64,000 bases of DNA from Nocardia cyriacigeorgica GUH-2 (GCF_000284035.1 NC_016887.1:3224001-3288000); one strand, 5' to 3'; counted from the first letter of the stretch, positions 1-8,630 are shown. A program made the numbers and translations. The notes: a model not told the origin generated them from the sequence alone.

Positions 1-282
1 CGACCATCCGGTGCGGCTGACCACGTCGATGTCGTCGGCTTGGTAGGCGACGACCATGACCGGCAGATTGTGGACCGCCGCCGAGAAGTCAGAGGCCAGT
101 CGGGTACGGAGGATGACCGAGCCACCGTCGACGATGTGGTTGACCGGCCGGATTGCCGGGAGAGCGTCGCGTGTGTACACGACGCGACCGAAGGGAGCCT
201 TCGCCAGTAGGGCCAGCGCATGGTCGCGCTCCAACTCGACGACTCGCCGGCGCGCTGCATCTGTGGTGATCGAACCGCTCAT
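1..282 (-). CDS. Pyridoxamine 5'-phosphate oxidase-like flavin-binding protein (partial)
   Basis: Reading leftward from the ATG at 282, 94 codons stay open to the window edge, so the C-terminus is missing. The visible part has the split-barrel pattern of PNPOx-like proteins: a helical start with [18 protein letters not shown], then [19 protein letters not shown] and a strand ending [12 protein letters not shown]. Such proteins bind FMN, F420 or heme, and several (for example Rv0080 and Rv3129) belong to the M. tuberculosis dormancy regulon. A good ribosome site (GGAAGGAC) precedes the start. It diverges from the stress-protein gene at 615 across a region with two DosR-like sites. The family call is firm; cofactor and substrate cannot be told. 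Confidence 0.8.
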   Translation of the reverse strand, partial: MSGSITTDAARRRVVELERDHALALLAKAPFGRVVYTRDALPAIRPVNHIVDGGSVILRTRLASDFSAAVHNLPVMVVAYQADDIDVVSRTGWS

Positions 283-457
283 ATTGCTGTCCTTCCAAAG
301 GTTCCCGTCATGGGATGCGGCATGCCGAGAGTCGAATCGCCGATGGCTCGCGGTTCGAGCCGTCACAGGCGGAGTCGTCGATGCGGTTGTCCGCGTCCGT
401 ATCTGATGTCCGTCGCCTGAACCGCTCAATATCACCAGGACATCGGATGCGCAGATA

Positions 458-471
458 GGGCCGAAAGTCGC
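458..471. promoter_or_regulatory. DosR-like operator
   Basis: GGGCCGAAAGTCGC matches 11 of 14 positions of the published DosR core GGGACTWWAGTCCC. It lies between divergent genes and 71 bp from a second site. Assignment by eye only. Confidence 0.5.
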
Positions 472-542
472 GGCCGAAGGCGACGAACTACCCCAGTCGG
501 CGAAGATCTGGGCGGCGCGGCGAACGGACTTCCGACGACAAG

Positions 543-556
543 GGGCCGATGGTCCT
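543..556. promoter_or_regulatory. DosR-like operator
   Basis: GGGCCGATGGTCCT matches 10 of 14 core positions. It ends 58 nt before the ATG at 615. A longer in-frame start at 549 would lie inside this site, which supports the start at 615. Confidence 0.5.
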
Positions 557-614
557 CGTCGTACAGGTACGGATGCCCTGTCGGCCGGCACCGACCGAGG
601 GGACGCTCAAAGGT

Positions 615-1514
615 ATGAGCGAGATCACCACCGCGAGCTACGTACCCGACGGGCCCACTAAGCGACATGTCGTCGTCGGAGTCGACGGATCATCCACAGC
701 GATCCGGGCTGCTCATTGGGCTGCCGTCGAGGCCGACGCGAGGCAGGTTCCTCTGCTCCTGGTGCACGTGGCACGCCGGCATGCGTGCGCACCCGAGGGT
801 GCCGACATGCTCGAATTCACGCGGCAGGCCATTGTCGAACGGTGGGCACAAACCTCACGGACGGCTCCACCATCCATCACCGCCCTGACGCTGCGCGGGA
901 ATCCGGCCACGAAACTGATCGAGTTGTCGACCACCGCCGAACTGCTGGTGATCGGCAGCGTGGGCCGCAGCTCAGGGGCGCGCGCACTGCTCGGATCTGT
1001 GGCCACCGACTTGGCCGCGGAATCGCGCTGTCCGGTCGCGGTGATTCGCCCGCTGCAAAGTGGGGCCTCAGCTGTCGGACCGATTCTAGTGGTTACCGAG
1101 CCGGCACTCGCGGGCTCACCGAACGCGGTCGCGGAGGCCTTCCAGGCTGCCGCGGACCGCCACAGTGAGGTCTTGGTGGTCGATATCGCCCGACCGACTA
1201 CGTGGGCTTCATCGGGGCGGGCCATACAACATCATGCCGAGAGTTGGCTCGACGAGCAGCGCCGTTGTCACCCGGCCGTACCGGTCCGCGTGGTGACCTA
1301 CCTCGGTCACCCCCGGACAGCGATCGAGAAATTCAGTGTCACAGCACAATTGGTTGTCGTCGGACGGACGCTTAAGCAGCACTGGCCACACCTCACCGAC
1401 GCCATGCGTACGGCGCTGTGCCACACGCGTTGCGCGGTACTGATCGTCCCCGACGGCGATCCTCGGACGCAACAATCCCCCGCACCGCCTACTGCCATCC
1501 CAGCAAGGGCCTGA
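615..1514 (+). CDS. Tandem universal stress protein
   Basis: Two Usp domains in 299 residues, the layout of mycobacterial Rv2005c/Rv2623 proteins, which bind ATP and act in growth arrest and persistence. The N-terminal domain begins HVVVGVDGSS and carries a good ATP loop, GSVGRSSGARALLGSVAT (G-2x-G-9x-G-S). The C-terminal domain is degenerate: its first strand reads GPILVVTEPALAG without the usual aspartate, and the loop near the end (VVGRTLKQHW) lacks the glycine pattern, so only one ATP site is expected. Start chosen at 615 because of the DosR-like site just upstream. It converges on the nitroreductase gene with a 26-bp gap. Probably induced by DosR. Confidence 0.9.
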   Translation: MSEITTASYVPDGPTKRHVVVGVDGSSTAIRAAHWAAVEADARQVPLLLVHVARRHACAPEGADMLEFTRQAIVERWAQTSRTAPPSITALTLRGNPATKLIELSTTAELLVIGSVGRSSGARALLGSVATDLAAESRCPVAVIRPLQSGASAVGPILVVTEPALAGSPNAVAEAFQAAADRHSEVLVVDIARPTTWASSGRAIQHHAESWLDEQRRCHPAVPVRVVTYLGHPRTAIEKFSVTAQLVVVGRTLKQHWPHLTDAMRTALCHTRCAVLIVPDGDPRTQQSPAPPTAIPARA

Positions 1515-1540
1515 CCGGTCTATCGGTCCGGATGTAACGG

Positions 1541-2515
1541 CTACTGCCGGCTGGTTACCTCGAGGATCTCGTCGACGGTTCGCCTCGGCGTCCGCGGTGG
1601 GCGAGCAGCCAACGGCCGACCGACTCGGATCAAGACCTGGGGATGTGCTTCACCAGTGAGCTCGACCAGCATGTTCCTGGCAGCCGGAAGCTCGGTCATG
1701 TGAGTCAGAGTGCAGGTGGACAAAGCCTGAACGGTGGATTCGAGCAAGACTGCCGACAATGCCGCCCCGCAGTCGATCAACGCGTTCGGCGAATCGTCGG
1801 CGCTCGACAACATGAGCACCGTCGCCTGGTCGTCGACTTCGCTGTCGGAATCGGCGGTGCCGGCCGGAAAGGTTCGGCCGCTGGCCACCCGCGCGCGCTG
1901 CTCGGCGGTCGGCAGTGTCGAGGCCGGCACGCCGGGCTCTCCTTCAGGCATGGCCGTCCACCAGGCAAGTTCGGATTGATACTTCGGGTCGTAGCGCCGA
2001 AGCCCGGTCGCCACCTGCGAGATCTTGACCAGCTCACGGCGTTGCGCCTCATCGAGGACCAGCAGGGAGACCGAATGTCGACGGCAGAGGTGGTCCAAGA
2101 CGATCTCGACCGCGGGCCAACCCTCTGGTGCGGCCATCACCATCCTATCGGTGTACCGATCGTCGATCGCGGCGGCAAGCAGCTGGTCCGGCTCTACCGG
2201 AACATGGCGGCGGAGCGGGCGCAGAGTCGCGATGTGTGACCGGTCCGGCGGCTCGGGGAACCGGCTGACCTGGACCTCCCAGCCGGCCGCGGCCCACGCC
2301 ACGGCGGCGTGGTCGAGCATCACACCGCACGCGAGCATGCCTTGGCGGTTGAACGTGTCTGTTGCCGGAAGAAGGCGAGCCGGGGCCAGGAACAGATCCG
2401 TGTCGATGCCGTCCCACCGCCACCGCCATGGCTGACTGTTGTGCAGAGAGGGCGCCCGCGATGCGCGCGCCAACACCGAACGGACCGTAGCCAGATCCGG
2501 GCTCGGGCTGCTCAT
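1541..2515 (-). CDS. Acg-type nitroreductase family protein
   Basis: 324 residues, similar to Acg/Rv2032 and Rv3131, DosR-regulated members of the FMN-binding nitroreductase superfamily. The hallmark ASRAPSLHNSQPWRW sits at residues 18-32 and a DRYTDR motif in the middle corresponds to the family RRTDR motif. In M. tuberculosis, Acg is thought to sequester flavin rather than to be an efficient reductase; whether this copy is enzymatic is unknown. The ATG at 2515 follows a strong ribosome site (GAGGTGAGGTG); an in-frame extension to 2674 lacks family similarity. It is divergent from the Hrp1-like gene, and the gap between them holds inverted repeats rather than a clear DosR site. Confidence 0.9.
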   Translation of the reverse strand: MSSPSPDLATVRSVLARASRAPSLHNSQPWRWRWDGIDTDLFLAPARLLPATDTFNRQGMLACGVMLDHAAVAWAAAGWEVQVSRFPEPPDRSHIATLRPLRRHVPVEPDQLLAAAIDDRYTDRMVMAAPEGWPAVEIVLDHLCRRHSVSLLVLDEAQRRELVKISQVATGLRRYDPKYQSELAWWTAMPEGEPGVPASTLPTAEQRARVASGRTFPAGTADSDSEVDDQATVLMLSSADDSPNALIDCGAALSAVLLESTVQALSTCTLTHMTELPAARNMLVELTGEAHPQVLIRVGRPLAARPPRTPRRTVDEILEVTSRQ

Positions 2516-2577
2516 CACCTCACCTCTTTCGGCAGTGCGATCAACGCCACGTGGCCCACCGTACACGGCCGGCCAGA

Positions 2578-2602
2578 CGTGGTCCGGTAGCCGATGACCA
2601 CG
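2578..2602. repeat. Inverted repeat between divergent dormancy genes
   Basis: Perfect 7-bp arms CGTGGTC / GACCACG with an 11-bp spacer, between the nitroreductase and Hrp1-like starts. A second one (ATGCCC / GGGCAT, 2617-2641, 13-bp spacer) follows. Either could be an operator; neither fits the DosR core well. Confidence 0.4.
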
Positions 2603-2696
2603 GAGTTGATGACCATATGCCCTGGTGGCGACGCCGGGCATGGCCGAATGATGATCCCGAAGGAGCATGCCCATCGGAAGTCAGGAGGTTGTCGTC

Positions 2697-3140
2697 ATGA
2701 CCACTACAGAGGCTGTCATGCACCCCGACGTGGCCTGCATTACCGTTCGCGACACGATGGATGTCGCTGCCCAGCGAATGCGTCAGCTCGATGTCGGTGC
2801 GCTGCCGATCTGCGATGGGGAAGGTCGTCCGGTCGGGATCGTCACCGATCGCGACATCATCATCAAGGTCATCGCGCTCGGCGAGAACCCGAAAACCACC
2901 ACCGCAGGTGAGCTCGCCCAAGGGGACGAGCTGTTGACAGTCGATGCCGCCGCGGATATCGGCGACGCGCTGTCGTTGATGGAGCAGCATCAGATTCGCC
3001 GGCTACCGGTCACGAATCAGGGCAAGCTCGTAGGCATCATCACCGAAGCCGATCTCGCGCGCCGGCTGCCCGAGCAGACCGTCGGGGAGTTCGTCGAAGC
3101 GGTGTGCGCCCAACATCTGCCGACTACAACCGAGGCCTGA
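2697..3140 (+). CDS. hrp1: Hypoxic response protein Hrp1-like (tandem CBS domains)
   Basis: 147 residues made almost wholly of two CBS motifs. It follows Rv2626c (Hrp1) in order and length: MRQLDVGALPICDGEGRP, then VTDRDIIIKVIALGENP, AGELAQGDELLTVDA and ITEADLARRLPE near the end. Hrp1 is one of the most strongly induced DosR-regulon proteins; its ligand and biochemical role are not settled. The start at 2697 has AGGAGG eight bases upstream and gives the Hrp1-like N-terminus MTTTEAVMHPDV, so the in-frame ATG at 2667 is less likely. It is transcribed in the same direction as the flavodoxin gene downstream. Confidence 0.92.
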   Translation: MTTTEAVMHPDVACITVRDTMDVAAQRMRQLDVGALPICDGEGRPVGIVTDRDIIIKVIALGENPKTTTAGELAQGDELLTVDAAADIGDALSLMEQHQIRRLPVTNQGKLVGIITEADLARRLPEQTVGEFVEAVCAQHLPTTTEA

Positions 3141-3272
3141 CCTGACCGACACAACAATGGTCTGTCCAGGACCCGACGGATTGCGTCAGCGGTTCGAACA
3201 AGGTCATTGGACCCCGCAACCCGGGCATCATGGCTCTCCCGCCCGCACGCCCCGGCGAGAAGTCTTCACAAT

Positions 3273-3827
3273 ATGGATAACACCAAGCCCCGCATAGCTA
3301 TCCTTTACGCGACCGAACAGGGATCGACCCGCGACATAGCCGAGTTCATCGCCGACGACTTGGCCGGGAGAGGCGCCGAGGTAGCGCTGCACGACATCGA
3401 ACACGCACCGGACTTGTCGCGGTTCGAGACGGTCATCATCGGCAGCGCCATCCACCACATGGACCTGCTTCCGTCGGCGTCCGCCTATATCCGCACGCAC
3501 CGCGAGGAGCTCGCCGCAGCCAAGGTATGGCTGTTCAGCGTCGGGCTCGGCCCCGCGTTGGGCGGTCCGCTGGGGCGCCGGCTCGGTCGAATCGTTCCGA
3601 AGAAGGTTGCCGACCTTCGTGACATGATCAATCCGCAGGAGTACCAGGCCTTCGCGGGACGATACGAACGCGCCGGAGTCGGATGGAAAGCACGCACTCT
3701 GTACCGCCTGATGGGAGGCGCCCACTACGGCGATCTGCGGGACTGGGGCGCTATCCGCGCATGGTCGGATCGTGTCGCGAGGGCCCTCGGACTGCCACAC
3801 CCCGTCACCAACACTGTTCACCCCTGA
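3273..3827 (+). CDS. Flavodoxin-domain protein (HemG/menaquinone-dependent type)
   Basis: 184 residues. It opens with a flavodoxin fold signature, RIAILYATEQGSTRDIAEFI, where the TEQGST loop binds the FMN phosphate, followed by VIIGSAIHHMDLLPSA, the second FMN loop region. The overall layout resembles long-chain flavodoxin-like oxidoreductases such as protoporphyrinogen dehydrogenase HemG. Its electron partner is not evident. The start at 3273 leaves the leader-like peptide of the longer frame untranslated; a weak GGTC-ATTG-GACC palindrome lies 58 nt upstream. The DUF2267 gene follows 39 bp later, probably in the same transcript. Confidence 0.85.
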   Translation: MDNTKPRIAILYATEQGSTRDIAEFIADDLAGRGAEVALHDIEHAPDLSRFETVIIGSAIHHMDLLPSASAYIRTHREELAAAKVWLFSVGLGPALGGPLGRRLGRIVPKKVADLRDMINPQEYQAFAGRYERAGVGWKARTLYRLMGGAHYGDLRDWGAIRAWSDRVARALGLPHPVTNTVHP

Positions 3828-3866
3828 TCCGGATTGCCTACCGAGGCACGACGATAGGACCTGCAC

Positions 3867-4373
3867 GTGCACGATCACGACGACCCGCTCGCCCCGGCGA
3901 TACACACCGCCTACGAGTGGCTCAGGGCGATCACCGAGGACTTGGGGACCTTCGATCGTGCGTTCGCACACCGGGTGATCCGTGCATGGCTGCACAGCGT
4001 GCGCGACCGGCTCGGCGTCGCGACGACCGCCCAGCTCGGTGCCCAGCTTCCGGAGGTCTTCCGAGGAATCCTGTACGAGGGCTGGAGACCCTCACATGTT
4101 CCCAAGCGTCACGATACCGACGGATTCCTCGCCCAGTTCGCAGAGGAGGCCGGCGTAACGACCGACGAGGCGGCCGCGCTGGCGGCCATCGTGACCGAGG
4201 CATTCTCCGGCCTCTTCTCCGAAGGACAGCTCGATAGAACGTTTGCCGAGCTACCTCGCGATTTGCGTGAACTCCTGCGCGGCGATCTGCTCAGCGGAAC
4301 GATGCACGACCATGCTGCCCCACATCTCGCACGCCGACGCTCTCCCACTCGAAGCGAAAGCGCCACCGACTAG
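3867..4373 (+). CDS. DUF2267 family protein
   Basis: 168 residues, GTG start. All-helical sequence with the DUF2267 pattern: an N-terminal helix (TAYEWLRAITEDLG), HRVIRAWLHSVRDRLG, LPEVFRGILYEGWRPS, then FLAQFAEEAGV and a C-terminal FAELPRDLRELL. Proteins of this family are common beside stress and redox genes in actinobacteria; no activity is established. It probably shares a transcript with the flavodoxin gene 39 bp upstream. The last 25 residues are basic and less typical of the family. Confidence 0.82.
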   Translation: MHDHDDPLAPAIHTAYEWLRAITEDLGTFDRAFAHRVIRAWLHSVRDRLGVATTAQLGAQLPEVFRGILYEGWRPSHVPKRHDTDGFLAQFAEEAGVTTDEAAALAAIVTEAFSGLFSEGQLDRTFAELPRDLRELLRGDLLSGTMHDHAAPHLARRRSPTRSESATD

Positions 4374-4593
4374 CCTGGACCCGCAGAACGACTGCGCACG
4401 ACCAGGCTGTGAGTGGCGGATGAAATCATAGACGCCACGGCGCGGATCGAACACCGTCTGATCACCTGCGCAACTGTCATATATCAGCCAGTTGCCCTGA
4501 CCCTTCAATAGGGCGGGCTCCACGGCGATTTTTTCGGCGAGCCTGAACTGGGGTGAAGTCTACTTGCGAATATGATTGGCAATGTGATGGCCG

Positions 4594-5193
4594 ATGATTG
4601 AAGCCAACGTAGGGCGTCGAGTGGATGTCACGAGGTTGCTCCGAATCCAAGACGCGAGTGATGCGCTCCTCCCGGTATCCGCGTTCGCGAGCTTCTTGAA
4701 CGATGTGAATTCCGTATACATTGCAGCCGCCCCACTACATCTCGCACGGATTCCTCGGCACAGACTTCACTATTTCGAGAATCCTACCTTCCTAGAAAAA
4801 TACATCGCCCTAGGCGACGCGGAACGGTACACATTCAGCCGTGAGCCGCTGCCGCTCGTAGTACGAGATGTGCGCATAGGGTCGGTGTGGGTCGACCTAG
4901 CGGTAGAAGGTGCTACGACGGGCACCAAACTCGCCGTGGCGTGGGGTTCACTCTGGACCGTTGCGAAGGCGCTCCGGGCTGGACCCGGTCATCTTGCTGA
5001 CTGGGCTGCCATCGGCCCTACAGCGAAAGCGAAAAGGACGCAGGCACAGGCGGATGAAGCAGAGGCTGAAGTGCGGCTTCGCAATGCGGATTTGGCGCTA
5101 GCCCGCATCCGAGCTGCAGCACCGAACCTTACGGCGTTTGTAGTCGACGAGCACGGCACCGAACTCAGAGGCGAACCGCCAGCGCCATCCTAG
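4594..5193 (+). CDS. Hypothetical protein with C-terminal coiled coil
   Basis: I do not recognise this 199-residue protein. Its first 100 residues look globular (motifs HRLHYFENPTFLEKYIALGD and SREPLPLVVRD). Residues 100-125 are rather hydrophobic (TKLAVAWGSLWTVAKAL), and residues 140-180 form a charged helix, probably a coiled coil (AKAKRTQAQADEAEAEVRL). The DNA around the start is visibly richer in A+T than its neighbours, which hints at acquisition from elsewhere. No obvious partner gene; an IS remnant follows. Confidence 0.55.
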   Translation: MIEANVGRRVDVTRLLRIQDASDALLPVSAFASFLNDVNSVYIAAAPLHLARIPRHRLHYFENPTFLEKYIALGDAERYTFSREPLPLVVRDVRIGSVWVDLAVEGATTGTKLAVAWGSLWTVAKALRAGPGHLADWAAIGPTAKAKRTQAQADEAEAEVRLRNADLALARIRAAAPNLTAFVVDEHGTELRGEPPAPS

Positions 5194-5317
5194 GGTGTGT
5201 TTCCGCAGCTGGTTTCGCGGCAAACAGAACCTGTTGCGGGGCGTGGAAAGTTGGTGATGTGGCGAGATCTCGGCAGTTGGTTGGTCGACCAATATTCAAG
5301 TGAACACCGGAGACCTC

Positions 5318-5680
5318 GTGAACAGCGTAGCGGCGGCGGGCCGTGCCGATCTGACCGATGCCCAATGCTTGGAGTTGAAGCCACTCTTGCCTGCGGGTAC
5401 GAAACATGGACATCCGACTAGGTGGTCGAACACCAGCTGATCGCCAGCATCGAAGTGGCGGATCGGCGCTGGCATGTCCGTGGCGCGATGTTCCACCGGT
5501 GTACCGGGGTGGCGAACCATGTACGGGCTATTGCGCTGGCAACATGACGACACCTAGGGAACGCTCCTCACCGCTCTGCAAGTTCACGCCGATGCCGCGG
5601 GCGAGATCGAGTAGATGTTGAGCATGGATTCGGCCGTCGCTGCGCACCTGCACGCCGCTGGTGCCCGTCGCCAGTGAGGC
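5318..5680 (+). pseudogene. Remnant of an IS5-family transposase
   Basis: Conceptual translation recovers the N-terminal part of an IS5-family transposase in pieces. From the GTG at 5318 one reads RADLTDAQCLELKPLLPAG then GHPTRW before a stop. After a frame change WRDVPP and then WRTMYGLLRWQHDDT appear, followed by an in-frame stop, LLTALQVHADAAGEIE, another stop and MDSAVAAHLHAAGAR. The typical element has these blocks in this order in one frame. The stops and frame shifts make the gene dead. The DDE catalytic part is not recognisable and I found no terminal inverted repeats. Confidence 0.75.
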
Positions 5681-5938
5681 ACCGCGAGTCTTCGAATCGA
5701 GTGGCAGCCGCCCGGTGAGATTGCAGATGGTGCATTCGATGGCGTACGGCGCCCAGTGTTGCACGGCTTGGAAGATTGGTGGACGGCCACTGCGGTGGAC
5801 TTTGGCCGCACGATGTTCTGCTTGATCGGCCTGCACTGACCCTCCACAGCGCGCGTCGCGGCGATTAGCCTGCGGTTGTCCAGCCGAAGCCAATGAAACA
5901 CGGCCTAAAAAATGGCCTCACATTCGCGGGCCTCCGTT
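5681..5938. other. Non-coding stretch after the transposase remnant
   Basis: 258 bp with no convincing gene on either strand. Open frames on the minus strand have no family features. It may be further decayed insertion-sequence DNA. Confidence 0.4.
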
Positions 5939-6841
5939 TCAGCGGGAGCGAACCACGACGACTGGGCACGTCACGGTGTGCAGTAGGGCATTGCTGGTCG
6001 AGCCAAGCAACATGCTGGCGAATCCGCCGCGACCATGGCTTCCGACCACCACCATCTGCGCGTAATCGGATTGATCATGCAGCGCGTGGGTGGGCCGGTT
6101 CGGCACAATCAGCCGGCGTACAGCGACATCGGGGTATTTCTCCGCGAAACCAGCGAGCCGCTCCGCCAGGACGGCTCGTTCCGCCTCCCGAACCGAATCC
6201 CAATCTTGCACAGGAAGTTCCAGGGAGCTGATGTCGCTCCAGGCGTGCAGGGCGACCACACCGACGTTGCGGCGAGCCGCCGCATCGAATGCGTACTCGA
6301 TTGCGGGGACGCTGTTTTCGGTGCCATCAACGCCGACGAGGATCGGCTTGCCGGCCGAAACCGGATCGAGGGCGGCGAAATCGTGGGTGACCGCCACCGG
6401 GCAATGGGCGTGCCTGGTCACGGCCGTGCTGACCGAGCCCAGCAGGCCACGATGGAACGCGCCCAGCCCCCGGCTGCCAACGGCCAGTATCTGCGCTCTC
6501 TTCGAGCGGTCCAGAAGAGTCGGGACGATGAAGTCGGAAGTCACCTCGGTGGTCACCGACAACGCCTGGTCCCCGACAGCTTGACGGGCGACCCTCGCCG
6601 CTTCGGTCACGATTCGCTCACCGTCGGTACGCATGTATTCCTGCTCGCTGTCGGAGAGGTCGGTCCCCTCCCGCAACGCCGACGACAACGCCAGCCCTGT
6701 CGAGGTGATCAGGTGCAGACGCGCCTGATGCAGCAGCGCTTCGGCCGCTGCCCATGCGCCAGCTTGATAAGAGCTAGCCGATCCGTCGACCGCAGCAAGC
6801 ACCAGCCGATCACCGGACAGGCGCGGGTTTGCTTCAGACAT
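5939..6841 (-). CDS. Tandem universal stress protein
   Basis: 300 residues with two Usp domains. Domain 1 starts RLVLAAVDGSASS and ends with the ATP loop GSRGLGAFHRGLLGSVST; domain 2 starts PILVGVDGTENS and ends GSHGRGGFASMLLGSTSN. Both loops have the G-2x-G-9x-G-S/T pattern, so both domains should bind ATP, unlike the copy at 615. The ATG at 6841 sits six bases after GAAAGGG; the ATG two codons earlier is too close to it. It lies 44 bp downstream of the Rv1733c-like gene and is probably cotranscribed with it. Role by family: stress and dormancy survival, cytoplasmic. Confidence 0.92.
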   Translation of the reverse strand: MSEANPRLSGDRLVLAAVDGSASSYQAGAWAAAEALLHQARLHLITSTGLALSSALREGTDLSDSEQEYMRTDGERIVTEAARVARQAVGDQALSVTTEVTSDFIVPTLLDRSKRAQILAVGSRGLGAFHRGLLGSVSTAVTRHAHCPVAVTHDFAALDPVSAGKPILVGVDGTENSVPAIEYAFDAAARRNVGVVALHAWSDISSLELPVQDWDSVREAERAVLAERLAGFAEKYPDVAVRRLIVPNRPTHALHDQSDYAQMVVVGSHGRGGFASMLLGSTSNALLHTVTCPVVVVRSR

Positions 6842-6885
6842 GTGCATCCCTTTCTTCCATCCTGTCGGTCGGCCGGGTCAGCCGA

Positions 6886-7479
6886 CTACGACATGTCACC
6901 GGTGACGGGCTTATCGAAATGCGCCCATTCGCGGTCCCATTGCTGGGCGTTTCGGCGGTCCGCCGCAACCGACGCGACGCGGATGAGTCCCAATCCGAAA
7001 AGGCAGGCCGCGGCCATGATGAACGCCGCTACACCGACGCCGGCGAAGACAGCCGTAGCCGGGCTACGCGGAGCTCTGGTCGGTGCGCCCTGATCGTCGA
7101 GCCAGACGGAGACGCGGTCACCGATGTCAGTAGTGCGCGGAACGGGGACGGTGCCCGTCCGGGCCGCACCGCCACTATCCCAGCGCACCTGGGCCTCGAA
7201 GTCGTGTGCCTCGGTCCATTCCGGCTCGGTGAGCACGGTGGCTTCGACGGATACGGCACTGGCATGCTCGGCTCGGACACGGACCACATCATCGGTGTAC
7301 ACCTCGGTGCCGACCGTCAGCGCCAGCGGCACTGCCAGCACGATGGCGCCGAACACCACCGCGCGCAGGAGGAACAGCATCCGTTCCGACGTGCGCACCA
7401 AGGGGCTGGGGTTCCATGGCCGCCCACACCACCACGCCGGAGCACAGCCCATCGAGTGGACCTCTGCGTCGTCGGCCAT
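6886..7479 (-). CDS. Rv1733c-like transmembrane protein
   Basis: 197 residues with the layout of Rv1733c, a DosR-regulon membrane protein and T-cell antigen of unknown function. A short cytoplasmic head with NPSPLVRTSERM leads into a first membrane segment (FLLRAVVFGAIVLAVPLAL). An extracytoplasmic loop contains RWDSGGAARTG and a GDRVSVWLDDQG segment, the counterpart of GDRVGIWVD in Rv1733c, before a second membrane segment (AVFAGVGVAAFIMAAACLF). A ribosome site (GAGGGAGG) precedes the ATG at 7479. It probably forms an operon with the stress gene downstream and is divergent from the stress gene at 7707. Confidence 0.85.
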   Translation of the reverse strand: MADDAEVHSMGCAPAWWCGRPWNPSPLVRTSERMLFLLRAVVFGAIVLAVPLALTVGTEVYTDDVVRVRAEHASAVSVEATVLTEPEWTEAHDFEAQVRWDSGGAARTGTVPVPRTTDIGDRVSVWLDDQGAPTRAPRSPATAVFAGVGVAAFIMAAACLFGLGLIRVASVAADRRNAQQWDREWAHFDKPVTGDMS

Positions 7480-7623
7480 GGCGAGACCTCCCTCGGAACG
7501 GCGAACCCTTGACCTCCTTCGAGCTTCGCGCGCGCAGCGGGCCGAACGACAGGGAAGGAAGTCACCGGAGCGAAGGGTCTACCGGCACCACCGGGCGCGA
7601 GGAGGCTTTGTACCCGCTCCGCG

Positions 7624-7637
7624 AGGACTTCCGACCG
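7624..7637. promoter_or_regulatory. Possible DosR-like operator
   Basis: AGGACTTCCGACCG matches 9 of 14 core positions. It lies between the divergent Rv1733c-like and universal stress genes, 69 nt before the start at 7707. The match is weak. Confidence 0.35.
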
Positions 7638-7706
7638 GCGCGATCCGGCGCTCACCTGGCATAACGTGCCTGATGAGCGTACGGCGACAAGGAAAGGGAC
7701 GCAGGC

Positions 7707-8609
7707 ATGTCCGCGCTGGATATCGATGATGAGCGGTGGCCGATCGTGGTCGGCGTCGATGGTTGCGAAGCCAGTGACCTTGCGGTGCGCTGGGCGGCGG
7801 AGACCGCCGCGGCGAGAGATCGTCGACTCCGCATCGTACACGCCGTCGACCTGGCAGCCGCAGCGAGTGTGCTCGAGCCCTATGAACTTCTCGTTCCGCC
7901 GGTTCGCGAAGCCATGCGCGAGCACGGCGTCGATTGTCTGGCCGCCGCGAAAAGACTCGCCCAGTCCGTCGACGCAGGACTGCGCGTCGACACCGAATCC
8001 GTGGACGGCACACCGGCACGAGTGCTCATCGAGCAGTCTGCCACCGCGCACATGACCGCTATCGGTGCGTGGGGTGTCAGCGGCGGCGGTCTTCTCGGTT
8101 CGACCGTGCTATCGGTCTCGGCACACGCGCACGGTGCGGTTGTGGTCGTCCGAGACACGGGCACCGAACAGCGAACTCGTCGCTCGGGACCGGTGGTAGT
8201 CGGGGTCGACGGCAGCGAGTTCAGTCGTGCCGCGGTAGCTGCGGCCTTCTTCGAGGCCGGCGAACGCCACTGCGAACTCCTCGTCGTCCACTGCTGGAGC
8301 GACCTGCGATTCGGCTGGTTCGCCGGACTCCCCGACGCCATCGCCGATCGAGGTGCTGAATCGGCCGCGCAGGAACTGGTGACCCAGCAGCTGGCCGGAT
8401 GGGCGGATAAGTACCCGGATGTGACGGTGAAGCGCAAGCTCTACATGTCGGGGCCCTGTCATCACTTGGTCGAATGGTCGAAGTCGGCACAGCTCGTGGT
8501 GACCGGCAGTCGCGGCCGTGGAGGGTTCGCCGGATTGCTACTCGGCTCGACAAGCAATGCCCTGGTACAGAGTGCTCATTGCCCGGTCATGGTCGTCCAT
8601 CCGCGGTGA
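7707..8609 (+). CDS. Tandem universal stress protein
   Basis: 300 residues, two Usp domains. Domain 1 starts PIVVGVDGCEAS; its loop, GAWGVSGGGLLGST, has only seven residues between the second and third glycine, so ATP binding there is doubtful. Domain 2 starts PVVVGVDGSEFS and has the canonical loop GSRGRGGFAGLLLGSTSN. A ribosome site (AAGGAAAGGGA) precedes the ATG. It converges on the MgtE-like gene with a 21-bp gap. A weak DosR-like site lies upstream. One of four such proteins here; the copies differ enough to be old paralogs. Confidence 0.92.
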   Translation: MSALDIDDERWPIVVGVDGCEASDLAVRWAAETAAARDRRLRIVHAVDLAAAASVLEPYELLVPPVREAMREHGVDCLAAAKRLAQSVDAGLRVDTESVDGTPARVLIEQSATAHMTAIGAWGVSGGGLLGSTVLSVSAHAHGAVVVVRDTGTEQRTRRSGPVVVGVDGSEFSRAAVAAAFFEAGERHCELLVVHCWSDLRFGWFAGLPDAIADRGAESAAQELVTQQLAGWADKYPDVTVKRKLYMSGPCHHLVEWSKSAQLVVTGSRGRGGFAGLLLGSTSNALVQSAHCPVMVVHPR

Positions 8610-8630
8610 CCAGTCATCGTCGCGACGCCG

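Larger units (their letters stand above)
283..614. other. Divergent promoter region, 332 bp
   Basis: Intergenic stretch between the leftward PNPOx-like gene and the rightward universal stress gene. I see no convincing small gene. It holds two DosR-like sites (458-471 and 543-556), described separately. Confidence 0.6.

Noticed and set aside
3201..3214. AGGTCATTGGACCC as a DosR site before the flavodoxin gene
   Set aside because: It is a palindrome at the right distance, but its half sites are GGTC/GACC, not the GGGAC/GTCCC register; only 9 of 14 positions match.
6035..7093. Plus-strand open frame of 352 codons
   Set aside because: Covers the universal stress and Rv1733c-like genes in reverse; its sequence shows no fold.
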